NCBI GenBank assembly: GCA_004298605.1
Contig: SCPW01000187.1
Coordinates: 1-15,933 of the forward strand
Direction: 5' to 3'
Length of the DNA: 15,933 bases
From: Gallionella sp.
GTDB lineage: Bacteria > Pseudomonadota > Gammaproteobacteria > Burkholderiales > Gallionellaceae
Shown here: positions 1-6,558 of the stretch, in pieces
How the letters are laid out: each line of letters starts with the position of its first letter
How positions within the stretch are numbered: position 1 is the first letter of the stretch
Made by a program: the position numbers and the translations under genes
Notes under the pieces: model-generated
The model's input: only the letters and a program-made list of their open reading frames with translations
Databases searched by the model: none
Told to the model about the DNA's origin: nothing

Positions 1-45
1 GCGGGGTGAATATCATGCAAGTGAAGCAGGCGGCAAATAACCGGT

Positions 46-79
46 GGGCAAGTCCCGTGCAGATTATGGCAACTTGCCC
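46..79 (+). promoter_or_regulatory. Leader hairpin upstream of the DUF2934 gene
   Basis: An 8-bp perfect inverted repeat, GGGCAAGT at 46-53 and ACTTGCCC at 72-79, encloses an 18-base loop. It ends directly before a GGAGG run at 80-84. It has no T-tract, so it is not an ordinary terminator. It may be a 5' leader structure of the DUF2934 transcript or the 3' hairpin of a gene lying left of the window. The inverted repeat is seen directly; its function is unknown. Confidence 0.35.
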
Positions 80-115
80 GGAGGTAAATCAACCCAGATG
101 AGCGAGGTAACTGAC

Positions 116-541
116 ATGGCAGAGCAAAAGACAAAAGCGGCCGCAAAAAAAGTGGCTGCGGCCAAAACCGGCAGCGTGGCGACGGGTAAGCCGAAAACCG
201 CTAAAGCGGCGGCAGTAACAGCCGCGAAAAAAGCGGAGCCGAAAAAGGCCAAGGCGCCAGCGGTGAAGAAAGCGGCAACGCCCGTTGCGGAAAAGAAAGC
301 GCCAGCGAAGAAGGCCGTGACGGCGAAGGCTTCAACCCCCAAGGCTGCTGCCGCAAAAACCGCGACAACAAAAGCCGGCGCCGCCGCAAAAAAAGCGGCG
401 GTGATACCGACTCCCGAAGAGCGCTACCGCATGGTGGAAACGGCCGCTTATTTCATCGCCGAACGCCATGGCTTTCAAGGCTGTTCGACCGAGCATTGGG
501 CGGCAGCCGAAATTGAGATCGCAAACCGGCTGGGCGGATAA
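116..541 (+). CDS. Histone H1-like Lys/Ala-rich protein with C-terminal DUF2934 domain
   Basis: A 141-residue protein. Residues 1-95 are almost entirely Ala, Lys, Pro, Thr and Val in AAKK/KAAA-type repeats, like the disordered basic tails of bacterial histone-H1-like DNA-binding proteins. Residues 97-141 form a compact segment (YRMVETAAYFIAERHGF...EHWAAAEIEI) that matches the DUF2934 pattern of an aromatic/basic helix followed by an EHW..AE helix. The function of DUF2934 is unknown; the tail suggests nucleic-acid binding (inference). I chose ATG 116 because GAGG at 104-107 lies 8 bases upstream. An in-frame ATG at 98, with GGAGG at 80-84, would add six residues and cannot be excluded. An in-frame GTG at 44 is unlikely because it lies upstream of both Shine-Dalgarno sites. 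A bidirectional terminator follows the stop. The gene converges on the DUF1841 gene. Confidence 0.8.
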   Translation: MAEQKTKAAAKKVAAAKTGSVATGKPKTAKAAAVTAAKKAEPKKAKAPAVKKAATPVAEKKAPAKKAVTAKASTPKAAAAKTATTKAGAAAKKAAVIPTPEERYRMVETAAYFIAERHGFQGCSTEHWAAAEIEIANRLGG

Positions 542-555
542 ATTTTCCCGCACAA

Positions 556-592
556 CCAAAAACCGCACGGCGGTAGCCGTGCGGTTTTTTTA
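556..592. terminator. Bidirectional rho-independent terminator
   Basis: A 9-bp GC-rich stem, CCGCACGGC at 563-571 and GCCGTGCGG at 576-584, has a 4-base loop. It is flanked by an A-run on the left and a T-run on the right, so it reads as a U-tailed terminator on both strands. It lies between the convergent DUF2934 gene (+) and DUF1841 gene (-) and probably stops transcription from both sides. Confidence 0.9.
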
Positions 593-621
593 TTGGTTTG
601 GAATAATTCCATCCGCATATT

Positions 622-667
622 GTAGGGGCGCGATTCATCGCGCCCTGATTTGGAATCGCGCCCCTAC
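622..667. repeat. REP-like palindromic element, GGGGCGCG core
   Basis: A perfect 15-bp inverted repeat, GTAGGGGCGCGATTC at 622-636 and its complement at 653-667, has 16 bases between the arms. The inner part contains a second, shorter palindrome, GGGCGCG-attcat-CGCGCCC. The same core (GGGGCGCG, six bases, CGCGCCCC) recurs at about 6487-6508, which indicates a dispersed palindromic repeat family. It lies in the convergent gap just beyond the DUF1841 stop. Confidence 0.75.
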
Positions 668-673
668 CGGGTG

Positions 674-1099
674 TCACTGCCTTTCCAAGCAAGCGAGGTA
701 GATAGCCGCATCCGGCCGGGTGCGGTCGCGCTGTGCCTGCCAGACCATTTCGCTGAGGCATTCCATCATGCGGTGTTGCGCATCGTGCTCCGATTCGAAT
801 TGCCGCGTCAGGCGCGCGAAATGCGCGCGTATCCCCGCAGGCTGGTTGATGGAAATTTGTTCTTCGATGGCAAGGTGCATCATCAGGTGCAAAAATGGGT
901 TGGCCGCGCCGTGTTCCGGCAGGTAGTCCCGATCCTGGTGGCGTTCGGGATTTTCCAGGACGGCATGATATTCCGGATGCTTGCCGATGAGCTGTGCGGC
1001 GAGGTCTTCCAGGGGGGTAAGCAATTCTCCTGCCCTGCGCTTGCGCCAGGATTCAAACAAAAATTGCCGCGCTTCATCTCGGGATGGGTTGAACAGCAT
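674..1099 (-). CDS. DUF1841 family protein
   Basis: A 141-residue soluble protein, close to the usual size for DUF1841. It begins MLFNPSRDEARQFLFESW and carries the typical central segment NPFLHLMMHLAIEEQI at about residues 67-82, with HP.YH and RDY/LPEHG upstream. No signal peptide or membrane segment is seen. The function is unknown; the His/Glu-rich helical centre could bind metal, but this is a guess. The ATG at 1099 shares its A with the TGA of nth (a TGATG junction), so the two genes are translationally coupled. An in-frame start at 1126 inside nth is less likely because it would lengthen the overlap. It is the last gene of the leftward block. Confidence 0.85.
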   Translation of the reverse strand: MLFNPSRDEARQFLFESWRKRRAGELLTPLEDLAAQLIGKHPEYHAVLENPERHQDRDYLPEHGAANPFLHLMMHLAIEEQISINQPAGIRAHFARLTRQFESEHDAQHRMMECLSEMVWQAQRDRTRPDAAIYLACLERQ

Positions 1100-1770
1100 C
1101 AGGGAGCTTTCTCTTTGTATTCGCACAGGTCGTTAATGACGCACACGCCGCATTTCGGTTTGCGCGCCCGGCAGACATAACGGCCATGCAGGATCAGCCA
1201 ATGGTGCGCATCGCGTTTGAATTCATCCGGCACGACTTTGAGCAGTTTGTTTTCCACTTCCAGCACGGTTTTGCCGGGCGCCAAACCGATACGGTTGGCG
1301 ACGCGGAAAATATGCGTGTCCACCGCGATGGTGGGTTGCCCGAAAGCGGTGTTCAGAATCACGCTGGCCGTCTTGCGCCCCACGCCGGGCAAGGCTTCCA
1401 GCGCTTCGCGGGTTTGCGGCACCGCACCGCCGTGCCGTTCCACCAGCAGGCGGCAGGTCTGGATCAAATGCCTGGCCTTGGTCTGATACAGGCCGATGCG
1501 CCGGATGAATTCGCGCAGCTTTTCTTCGCCGAGCGCGAGCATTGCCTGCGGGGTATTGGCGACCGGGAACAGTTGCCGCGTGGCGTGATTGACGCTGACA
1601 TCGGTGGCCTGCGCCGAAAGTAGCACCGCCACCAACAGCTCAAAAGGCGTGTGATATTCCAGCTCGGTAGTGGGGTGCGGATTGGCTGCCTGCAGGCGCA
1701 AAAATATTTGCGAGCATCTGCTTCGCAGATTGCCTGCTTGAGATACTGCGCGGCGTTTGGCGGAGTTCAT
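1099..1770 (-). CDS. nth: Endonuclease III (DNA glycosylase/AP lyase)
   Basis: A 223-residue base-excision repair enzyme that removes oxidised pyrimidines and cleaves the abasic site. Seen directly: the helix-hairpin-helix LPGVGRKTA with catalytic Lys133, catalytic Asp151 in VDTHIFR, and a C-terminal [4Fe-4S] loop with Cys200, Cys207, Cys210 and Cys216 (C-x6-C-x2-C-x5-C). The protein ends CEYKEKAP, like the E. coli enzyme. All these positions sit exactly 13 residues later than I recall for E. coli Nth (Lys120, Asp138, Cys187 onward). The difference maps to an extra stretch near the N-terminus, about residues 8-20, encoded by palindrome-containing DNA at about 1711-1749. The start MNSAKR matches the family start, so the extra residues look like an insertion, not a wrong start. 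It lies downstream of ubiD and overlaps DUF1841. Confidence 0.95.
   Translation of the reverse strand: MNSAKRRAVSQAGNLRSRCSQIFLRLQAANPHPTTELEYHTPFELLVAVLLSAQATDVSVNHATRQLFPVANTPQAMLALGEEKLREFIRRIGLYQTKARHLIQTCRLLVERHGGAVPQTREALEALPGVGRKTASVILNTAFGQPTIAVDTHIFRVANRIGLAPGKTVLEVENKLLKVVPDEFKRDAHHWLILHGRYVCRARKPKCGVCVINDLCEYKEKAP
1697..1730. repeat. Two adjacent small palindromes within the 5' part of nth
   Basis: CGCAAA-aata-TTTGCG at 1697-1712 is followed by ATCTGC-ttc-GCAGAT at 1716-1730. Both lie inside the coding region, in and beside the 39-bp stretch that has no counterpart in E. coli nth as I recall it. This suggests a small mobile or replicated palindromic unit that inserted in frame. 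Confidence 0.5.
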
Positions 1771-1849
1771 AAAATTGGTCTGAGGAATATCAGGTGCAAG
1801 GCCCCGTTTGTATCGGAAAAGGTCTCATCATTTACGATACTGGCCGACG

Positions 1850-3313
1850 CTACAACCCCAGTTCACCCCACATCTGGTCCACGCGCCGTTTCACCGCCTC
1901 ATCCATCACAATCGGCGTACCCCATTCGCGCTGGGTTTCACCCGGCCATTTATTGGTGGCGTCCAGCCCCATCTTGCCGCCCAAGCCGGAAACCGGGCTG
2001 GCGAAATCGAGATAATCAATCGGCGTATTTTCGACCAGCAGCGTGTCGCGCACCGGGTCGACGCGGGTGGTGATCGCCCAGATCACTTCCTGCCAGTTGC
2101 GGATGCAGATGTCGTCATCCACGACGATGATGAATTTGGTGTACATGAATTGGCGCAGATAAGACCAGATGCCGAACATCACGCGCTTGGCGTGTCCGGC
2201 GTATTGTTTGCGGATGCTGACGATCGCCATGCGGTAGCTGCATCCTTCTGGCGGCAGATAGAAATCCACAATCTCCGGGAATTGTTTTTGCAGCAGCGGC
2301 ACGAACACTTCGTTGAGCGCCACGCCCAGCATGGCCGGTTCGTCGGGCGGCTTGCCGGTGTAGGTGGAGTGGTAAATCGGATCGCGCCGCATGGTGATGC
2401 GCTCTATCGTGAATACCGGGAATTTATCCTGTTCGTTGTAGTAGCCGGTGTGGTCGCCATACGGGCCTTCCAGCGCGGTTTCGCCGGGATGGATAAAACC
2501 TTCCAGCACGATTTCGGCGCTGGCCGGGACTTGCAGGTCGCTGCCCAAGCACTTGACCAGTTCGGTCTTGCTGCCGCGCAATAAACCGGCGAACTGGTAT
2601 TCGGAAACGCTGTCCGGCACTGGCGTGACCGCACCCAAAATGGTGGCCGGATCGGCGCCGATCACCACCGCCACCGGGAACGGTTGGCCCGGATGTTTTT
2701 CGCACCAGTCGCGGAAATCCAGCGCGCCGCCGCGATGCGCCAGCCAGCGCATGATAACTTTGTTGGGGCCGATCACTTGCTGGCGGTAGATGCCGAGATT
2801 CTGGCGCGGTTTGTTCGGCCCGCGCGTGACCACCAGACCCCAGGTGATGAGCGGCGCGATGTCGCCGGGCCAGCAGTGCTGGATCGGCAGCTTGCCCAAA
2901 TCCACGTCCGCGCCTTCCCACACCACTTCCTGGCAGGGCGCGCCGGATAATACTTTGGGCGACATGTTCAGCACCTGTTTCAATACCGGCCATTTATCCC
3001 ATGCGTCCTTCAGTCCTTTGGGCGGCTCGGGTTCCTTGAGATAGGCGAGCAGCTTGCCCACCTCGCGCAACGCGGTGATGGATTCCTCACCCATGCCCAG
3101 CGCCACGCGGCGCGGTGTGCCGAACAGGTTGGCAAGCACCGGCATGTTGTGCCCCGCCGGATTTTCGAACAGCACCGCCGGGCCTTGCGCGCGCAGCACG
3201 CGGTCGCAGATTTCAGTCATTTCCAGATGCGGCGAAACCGGTGCGGACACCCGCTTTAATTCGCCGATTTTTTCCAGTTGTGCGATGAAATCGCGCAGGT
3301 CTTTATATTTCAT
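1850..3313 (-). CDS. ubiD: 4-hydroxy-3-polyprenylbenzoate decarboxylase UbiD
   Basis: A 487-residue protein, near the E. coli UbiD length of 497. It decarboxylates polyprenyl-hydroxybenzoate in ubiquinone biosynthesis using prenylated FMN made by UbiX. Visible family landmarks are the N-terminal [22 protein letters not shown] (172-179) with the nearby RWLAHRGG loop (189-196), [12 protein letters not shown] (281-292), which carries the acidic active-site region, and [13 protein letters not shown] (447-459). No signal peptide is present, as expected for a cytosolic enzyme. The start ATG at 3313 is preceded on its strand by a G-rich run (about 3319-3326) that may serve as ribosome binding site and lies in a repeat-like sequence. 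ubiX is not in the window. The gene follows two acyltransferases and precedes nth. Confidence 0.95.
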   Translation of the reverse strand: MKYKDLRDFIAQLEKIGELKRVSAPVSPHLEMTEICDRVLRAQGPAVLFENPAGHNMPVLANLFGTPRRVALGMGEESITALREVGKLLAYLKEPEPPKGLKDAWDKWPVLKQVLNMSPKVLSGAPCQEVVWEGADVDLGKLPIQHCWPGDIAPLITWGLVVTRGPNKPRQNLGIYRQQVIGPNKVIMRWLAHRGGALDFRDWCEKHPGQPFPVAVVIGADPATILGAVTPVPDSVSEYQFAGLLRGSKTELVKCLGSDLQVPASAEIVLEGFIHPGETALEGPYGDHTGYYNEQDKFPVFTIERITMRRDPIYHSTYTGKPPDEPAMLGVALNEVFVPLLQKQFPEIVDFYLPPEGCSYRMAIVSIRKQYAGHAKRVMFGIWSYLRQFMYTKFIIVVDDDICIRNWQEVIWAITTRVDPVRDTLLVENTPIDYLDFASPVSGLGGKMGLDATNKWPGETQREWGTPIVMDEAVKRRVDQMWGELGL

Positions 3314-3317
3314 TGAT

Positions 3318-3343
3318 CGCCCCCACCCTTGCCCCTCTCCCGC
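3318..3343 (-). repeat. Purine/pyrimidine-biased repeat-like tract before ubiD
   Basis: On the + strand this reads as C-rich blocks (CCCCCACCCTTGCCCCTCTCCCG). It resembles a short GGGAGAGGG..AAGGGTGGGGG repeat found in many proteobacterial genomes (recalled, not searched). On the ubiD strand it ends a few bases before the ATG and supplies the only G-rich run that could act as Shine-Dalgarno. Confidence 0.4.
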
Positions 3344-3364
3344 CTGATGTAACTACTGGCCATT

Positions 3365-3397
3365 CGACTTGGTTGTCAAACAACGACAACCAAGTCG
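3365..3397. repeat. 13-bp perfect inverted repeat between acyltransferase gene and ubiD
   Basis: CGACTTGGTTGTC at 3365-3377 and GACAACCAAGTCG at 3385-3397 flank a 7-base loop. The hairpin lies about 30 bases beyond the stop of the acyltransferase gene on the minus strand. No T-tract follows on either strand, so it is at best a weak terminator, or a transcript-stabilising or dispersed repeat. Confidence 0.6.
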
Positions 3398-3428
3398 CTG
3401 GTTATGCGGGCGAGGTGAGTTGAATGTT

Positions 3429-4298
3429 TCAGTAAAATTTCTTCTCGCCTTCCGGCCTTGTCTTGAAGCGTTTGTGCAGCCAGAAATATTGCTCTGGCAT
3501 TTCGCGCACCCGCTGCTCGATGAATTCGTTCATCCGGCGCGTATCGGCGATTAAATCTCCGGATGGGTAATTATCCCAAACCGGATAAAACTGCAACTCG
3601 TAGCCCGCGCCACCCGGCAACATCCGGGCAGTGAGCGGCACAATTCTGGCGCCGGTCATTTCGGCCAGGCGCGGCACGGCGGTCAGCGTGGCGGCCTGCA
3701 CGCCGAAGAACGGCACGAAAATCCCGTCCCTGGTGGTCAGATCCTGATCCGGCAAATAATAAAACGGCAAGCCCGCGCGCATCGCCTTGACGATGGGGCG
3801 CAAGCCTTGCTGGCGCGAATAAAGCTGCGAATCGCCGAAGCGCAAGCGCCCCGCCAGCAGCTTTTTATGGAAGTAAGGGTTCTTCTGGTTGGAATATACG
3901 CTGACCAGATTGCCCTGTTGCGTCAGCCACGACCAGCCCACATCCAGCGCGACGAAGTGCGGTACCAGCAATATTACCGGCTGATCGGCGACAGATTGCA
4001 GGTGCTCATGCCCCACCGCCCGCACCAGTTTCTGGATGCGTTGCGGCGGTGACCACCATAGTACGCCGCGCTCCAGAAAGCTGCGCGCGAAAGCCCGAAA
4101 ATTCCGCTTCACCAGCACGGTGCGCTCGGGCTCCGTTAACCCGGGAAAGCACAGGCGCAGGTTGGTATCGGCAACAAAACGCCGCTCGCCGGCCAGCCAG
4201 TACAGCGCCATGCCCAGCGCATCGCCCATCTTCGCCAGCAGCGGCAACGGTAATGGATGCAACAGCCACATTAAAAAAATACCCAATCGCGTCAGCAT
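3429..4298 (-). CDS. Lysophospholipid/lipid A acyltransferase, LpxL/HtrB family (HX4D type)
   Basis: A 289-residue inner-membrane acyltransferase of the lipid A late-acyltransferase family, which transfers a fatty acyl chain from acyl-ACP to a lipid A precursor. The N-terminal hydrophobic stretch (residues about 4-37) is the usual membrane anchor. The catalytic HX4(D/E) motif is seen as PHFVALD with His114 and Asp119. Further landmarks are YSNQKNPYF, LPDQDLTTRDGIFVPFFG and the C-terminal WLHKRFKTRPEGE, typical of the family. It lies 36 bases downstream of a second family member in the same orientation, so the pair probably adds the two secondary acyl chains. Which acceptor chain each uses cannot be read from sequence, so no gene symbol is assigned. 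No clear Shine-Dalgarno is seen before ATG 4298. Confidence 0.9.
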   Translation of the reverse strand: MLTRLGIFLMWLLHPLPLPLLAKMGDALGMALYWLAGERRFVADTNLRLCFPGLTEPERTVLVKRNFRAFARSFLERGVLWWSPPQRIQKLVRAVGHEHLQSVADQPVILLVPHFVALDVGWSWLTQQGNLVSVYSNQKNPYFHKKLLAGRLRFGDSQLYSRQQGLRPIVKAMRAGLPFYYLPDQDLTTRDGIFVPFFGVQAATLTAVPRLAEMTGARIVPLTARMLPGGAGYELQFYPVWDNYPSGDLIADTRRMNEFIEQRVREMPEQYFWLHKRFKTRPEGEKKFY

Positions 4299-4316
4299 GT
4301 CATCACAAAATTAACG

Positions 4317-4335
4317 GGGTGCATGGAATGCACCC
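4317..4335. repeat. Short palindrome between the two acyltransferase genes
   Basis: GGGTGCAT at 4317-4324 and ATGCACCC at 4328-4335 form an 8-bp stem with a 3-base loop. The adjoining CTA at 4335-4337 is the TAG stop of the upstream acyltransferase read on the minus strand, so the palindrome abuts and supplies the stop. The GTAGGG boundary resembles that of the element at 622-667. Confidence 0.5.
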
Positions 4336-5225
4336 TACACAGCTCTCTGTTCCTCGAACCTCGACGCGGGCGGTTGCACGCCGCGCGGCGTTTTGTAGCG
4401 GTTGTAGCTCCACAGGTATTGCGCCGGGCAGGCGCGGATCACACGCTCCAGCGCCGCGTTGATCTGCTGCGGCACGGGTTGTGAAAAATCCGGATACAGC
4501 GGTTCGACGTGTATCACGTAGCCTTGCCCGTGCGGCATCCGTTCGGAATAGGCGATCAATACGATTGCGCCGCTGCTTTCCGCCAGACGCCCCACCAGCG
4601 TCATGGTGTAGGCGGGGCGGCCAAAAAAATCTGCCCATTCGCCCTCGCCCCGGCTGGGCACTTGGTCGGGCAACAGGCCGATCGCTTCGCCGCGTTTGAG
4701 CGCCTTGTACAGCAGCCGCACGCCGCTGACATCGGCTCTCGCCAGCCTGGCCTGCCCGCGCTCGCGGCCACCGCGCATCACGCTTTCCAGCCAGCGCAGC
4801 TTGGGCGGGCGGTACAGCACGGTGATCGGCATGCGCTGGGCCGCATACAGCGCGGAAATTTCGAAACAGCCCAGGTGCGGGGTCAGGAAGATGATGCCTT
4901 TGCCGCTGGCCCGCGCCGCTTCGATATGCTCCAGCCCCATGCACGACGCCACCTTGCCCAACACTTCGCCATATGGCCGCCCCCATATCCAGGCCAGCTC
5001 GGTAATGCTTTTGCCCGATTCGGCTACCGTTGCGGACAGCACGCTTTGGTATTGCTTTTCATCAAAAGCCAGATTGGCCTGGCGCAAATTCTCCCGGGTG
5101 CGCGCGGCGTACTGCGCGGAGACCAGATAAGTCAGCCGCCCGAGCAGCGCGCCCAGGCCATGCAGCACACCCAACGGCAACAGCGCGAGCAAACGAAAAA
5201 TGATTTTGAACAGGGCGGCGGTCAT
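4335..5225 (-). CDS. Lipid A biosynthesis acyltransferase, LpxL/HtrB family (HX4E type)
   Basis: A 296-residue member of the same family as its downstream neighbour. A hydrophobic N-terminal anchor (about residues 5-36) precedes the acyltransferase domain. The catalytic HX4E motif is TPHLGCFE with His117 and Glu122, followed by LYRPPK (about 137-142), [20 protein letters not shown] and the C-terminal [12 protein letters not shown]. These match LpxL/LpxM-like enzymes that acylate Kdo-lipid A at the inner membrane. ATG 5225 opens the leftward transcription unit and is divergent from metK, with 79 bases between the two starts. No good Shine-Dalgarno precedes it. The stop codon coincides with a palindromic repeat. 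LpxL versus LpxM cannot be decided here. Confidence 0.9.
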   Translation of the reverse strand: MTAALFKIIFRLLALLPLGVLHGLGALLGRLTYLVSAQYAARTRENLRQANLAFDEKQYQSVLSATVAESGKSITELAWIWGRPYGEVLGKVASCMGLEHIEAARASGKGIIFLTPHLGCFEISALYAAQRMPITVLYRPPKLRWLESVMRGGRERGQARLARADVSGVRLLYKALKRGEAIGLLPDQVPSRGEGEWADFFGRPAYTMTLVGRLAESSGAIVLIAYSERMPHGQGYVIHVEPLYPDFSQPVPQQINAALERVIRACPAQYLWSYNRYKTPRGVQPPASRFEEQRAV

Positions 5226-5257
5226 GGGGAGGCAATGCTACCAAGTTTGGCCGGGTT

Positions 5258-5266
5258 TGGTACAAT
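5258..5266 (+). promoter_or_regulatory. Probable extended -10 promoter of metK
   Basis: TGG directly followed by TACAAT (5261-5266) gives an extended -10 element, 38 bases before the metK ATG. No convincing -35 is present at 17 bases (CTACCA at 5238-5243), which fits an extended -10 type. The predicted leader is only about 30 bases, too short for any known SAM riboswitch. Confidence 0.5.
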
Positions 5267-5304
5267 GCGCGACTTTTATTTATCGAGAGGTTGAGTGGAA
5301 AGCC

Positions 5305-6468
5305 ATGAGTGATTTTCTGTTTACGTCCGAATCTGTGTCCGAAGGCCATCCCGACAAGGTGGCAGACCAAATTTCCGATGCCATCCTGGATGCGATTTTA
5401 GCGCAAGACCCCTATGCCCGGGTAGCGGCGGAAACCCTGACCAACACCGGGCTCGTGGTGCTGGCCGGCGAAATCACCACCACCGCCAATGTCGATTACA
5501 TTCACACGGCGCGCGACACGCTCAAGCGCATCGGCTACGACAACACCGAATACGGCATCGACTACAAAGGTTGCGCGGTGCTGGTGGCCTACGACAAACA
5601 GAGCCCGGACATCGCGCAGGGCGTAGACCGCGCCTCGGATGACTATCTGAATCAAGGCGCGGGCGACCAGGGGTTGATGTTCGGCTACGCCTGCGATGAA
5701 ACCCCCACACTGATGCCGCTGGCGATTTACCTGTCGCACCGCGTGGTGGAACGCCAATCGCAATTGCGCCGCGATGGCCGCCTGCCCTGGCTGCGCCCGG
5801 ACGCCAAATCGCAGGTGACGGTCCGCTATGTGGACGGTAAACCGCACGCCATCGACACCGTGGTGCTCTCGACCCAGCACGCGCCGGACATGACGCTGGA
5901 AGCCATCCGCGAAGCCGCGATCGAAGACATCATCATGCCGGTGCTGCCGAAAGAGCTTATCAAGGGCAATATCAACTTCCTGGTCAACCCGACCGGACGT
6001 TTCGTCATCGGCGGCCCGCAAGGCGATTGCGGCCTGACCGGGCGCAAGATCATCGTGGACACCTACGGCGGCGCGGCCCCCCATGGCGGCGGCGCGTTCT
6101 CCGGCAAGGATCCCTCCAAAGTGGACCGCTCGGCCGCTTACGCCGGGCGTTATGTGGCAAAAAATATCGTCGCCGCCGGCCTGGCCACCAAGTGCCTGGT
6201 GCAGGTTTCCTACGCCATCGGCGTGGCCAAGCCGACCAGCGTGATGGTGGACACCTACGGCACCGGCAAAATTTCCAACGAAAAACTGACCGAGCTGGTG
6301 CTGCGCCATTTCGACCTGCGCCCCAAGGGTATCGTACAAATGCTCGACCTGCTGCGCCCGATATATGAAAAAACCGCCGCATATGGCCACTTTGGACGCG
6401 AAGAACCGGGCTTCACCTGGGAAGCCACCGACCGCGCCGCCGCATTGCGCGCGGATGCAGGGTTGTAA
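5305..6468 (+). CDS. metK: S-adenosylmethionine synthetase
   Basis: A 387-residue enzyme that makes SAM from methionine and ATP, of normal full length. Landmarks seen: [19 protein letters not shown] at the N-terminus with the ATP-binding GHPDK (14-18), the GAGDQG signature (118-123), and the phosphate-binding GGGAFSGKD loop (261-269). The C-terminus, [14 protein letters not shown], is typical. The start ATG 5305 gives the family start [18 protein letters not shown]. An in-frame start at 5200 would run back through the divergent lpxL-like gene and is rejected. It begins the rightward SAM-cycle block and is followed by a long hairpin at 6479-6516. In related genomes metK often lies next to ahcY; here four genes separate them. 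Confidence 0.98.
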   Translation: MSDFLFTSESVSEGHPDKVADQISDAILDAILAQDPYARVAAETLTNTGLVVLAGEITTTANVDYIHTARDTLKRIGYDNTEYGIDYKGCAVLVAYDKQSPDIAQGVDRASDDYLNQGAGDQGLMFGYACDETPTLMPLAIYLSHRVVERQSQLRRDGRLPWLRPDAKSQVTVRYVDGKPHAIDTVVLSTQHAPDMTLEAIREAAIEDIIMPVLPKELIKGNINFLVNPTGRFVIGGPQGDCGLTGRKIIVDTYGGAAPHGGGAFSGKDPSKVDRSAAYAGRYVAKNIVAAGLATKCLVQVSYAIGVAKPTSVMVDTYGTGKISNEKLTELVLRHFDLRPKGIVQMLDLLRPIYEKTAAYGHFGREEPGFTWEATDRAAALRADAGL

Positions 6469-6478
6469 TTCCGTTTTC

Positions 6479-6516
6479 ATATCGCGGGGGCGCGGTTAAT
6501 CGCGCCCCCGCGATAT
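6479..6516. repeat. 16-bp palindrome after metK, same core as the 622-667 element
   Basis: ATATCGCGGGGGCGCG at 6479-6494 pairs perfectly with 6501-6516 across a 6-base loop (GTTAAT). The centre, GGGGCGCG-six bases-CGCGCCCC, matches the centre of the repeat at 622-667. It starts 11 bases after the metK stop and may end or stabilise the metK transcript, but there is no T-tract. Confidence 0.75.
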
Positions 6517-6558
6517 TCGGGTTAGAATTGGCCGTCACATGGCAAGGCGGTGCCCATC

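Noticed and set aside
2..40. Possible 3' end of an upstream gene (frame ending RGEYHASEAGGK then TAA)
   Set aside because: Only 12 codons are visible, a second frame is also open across the same bases, and no family motif can be recognised.
44..541. Longer version of the DUF2934 protein starting at GTG 44
   Set aside because: The extra N-terminal residues overlap a hairpin and both Shine-Dalgarno sites; ATG 116 (or 98) has proper ribosome sites.
1808..2584. 258-codon open frame antisense to ubiD
   Set aside because: His/Arg-rich shadow of conserved UbiD codons; no supporting motif.
5226..5304. SAM riboswitch before metK
   Set aside because: The likely leader after the extended -10 is about 30 bases and contains no aptamer-like stems.
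5398..6480. 360-codon open frame antisense to metK
   Set aside because: Shadow of a GC-rich, strongly conserved coding region; no domain recognisable and metK is unmistakable.
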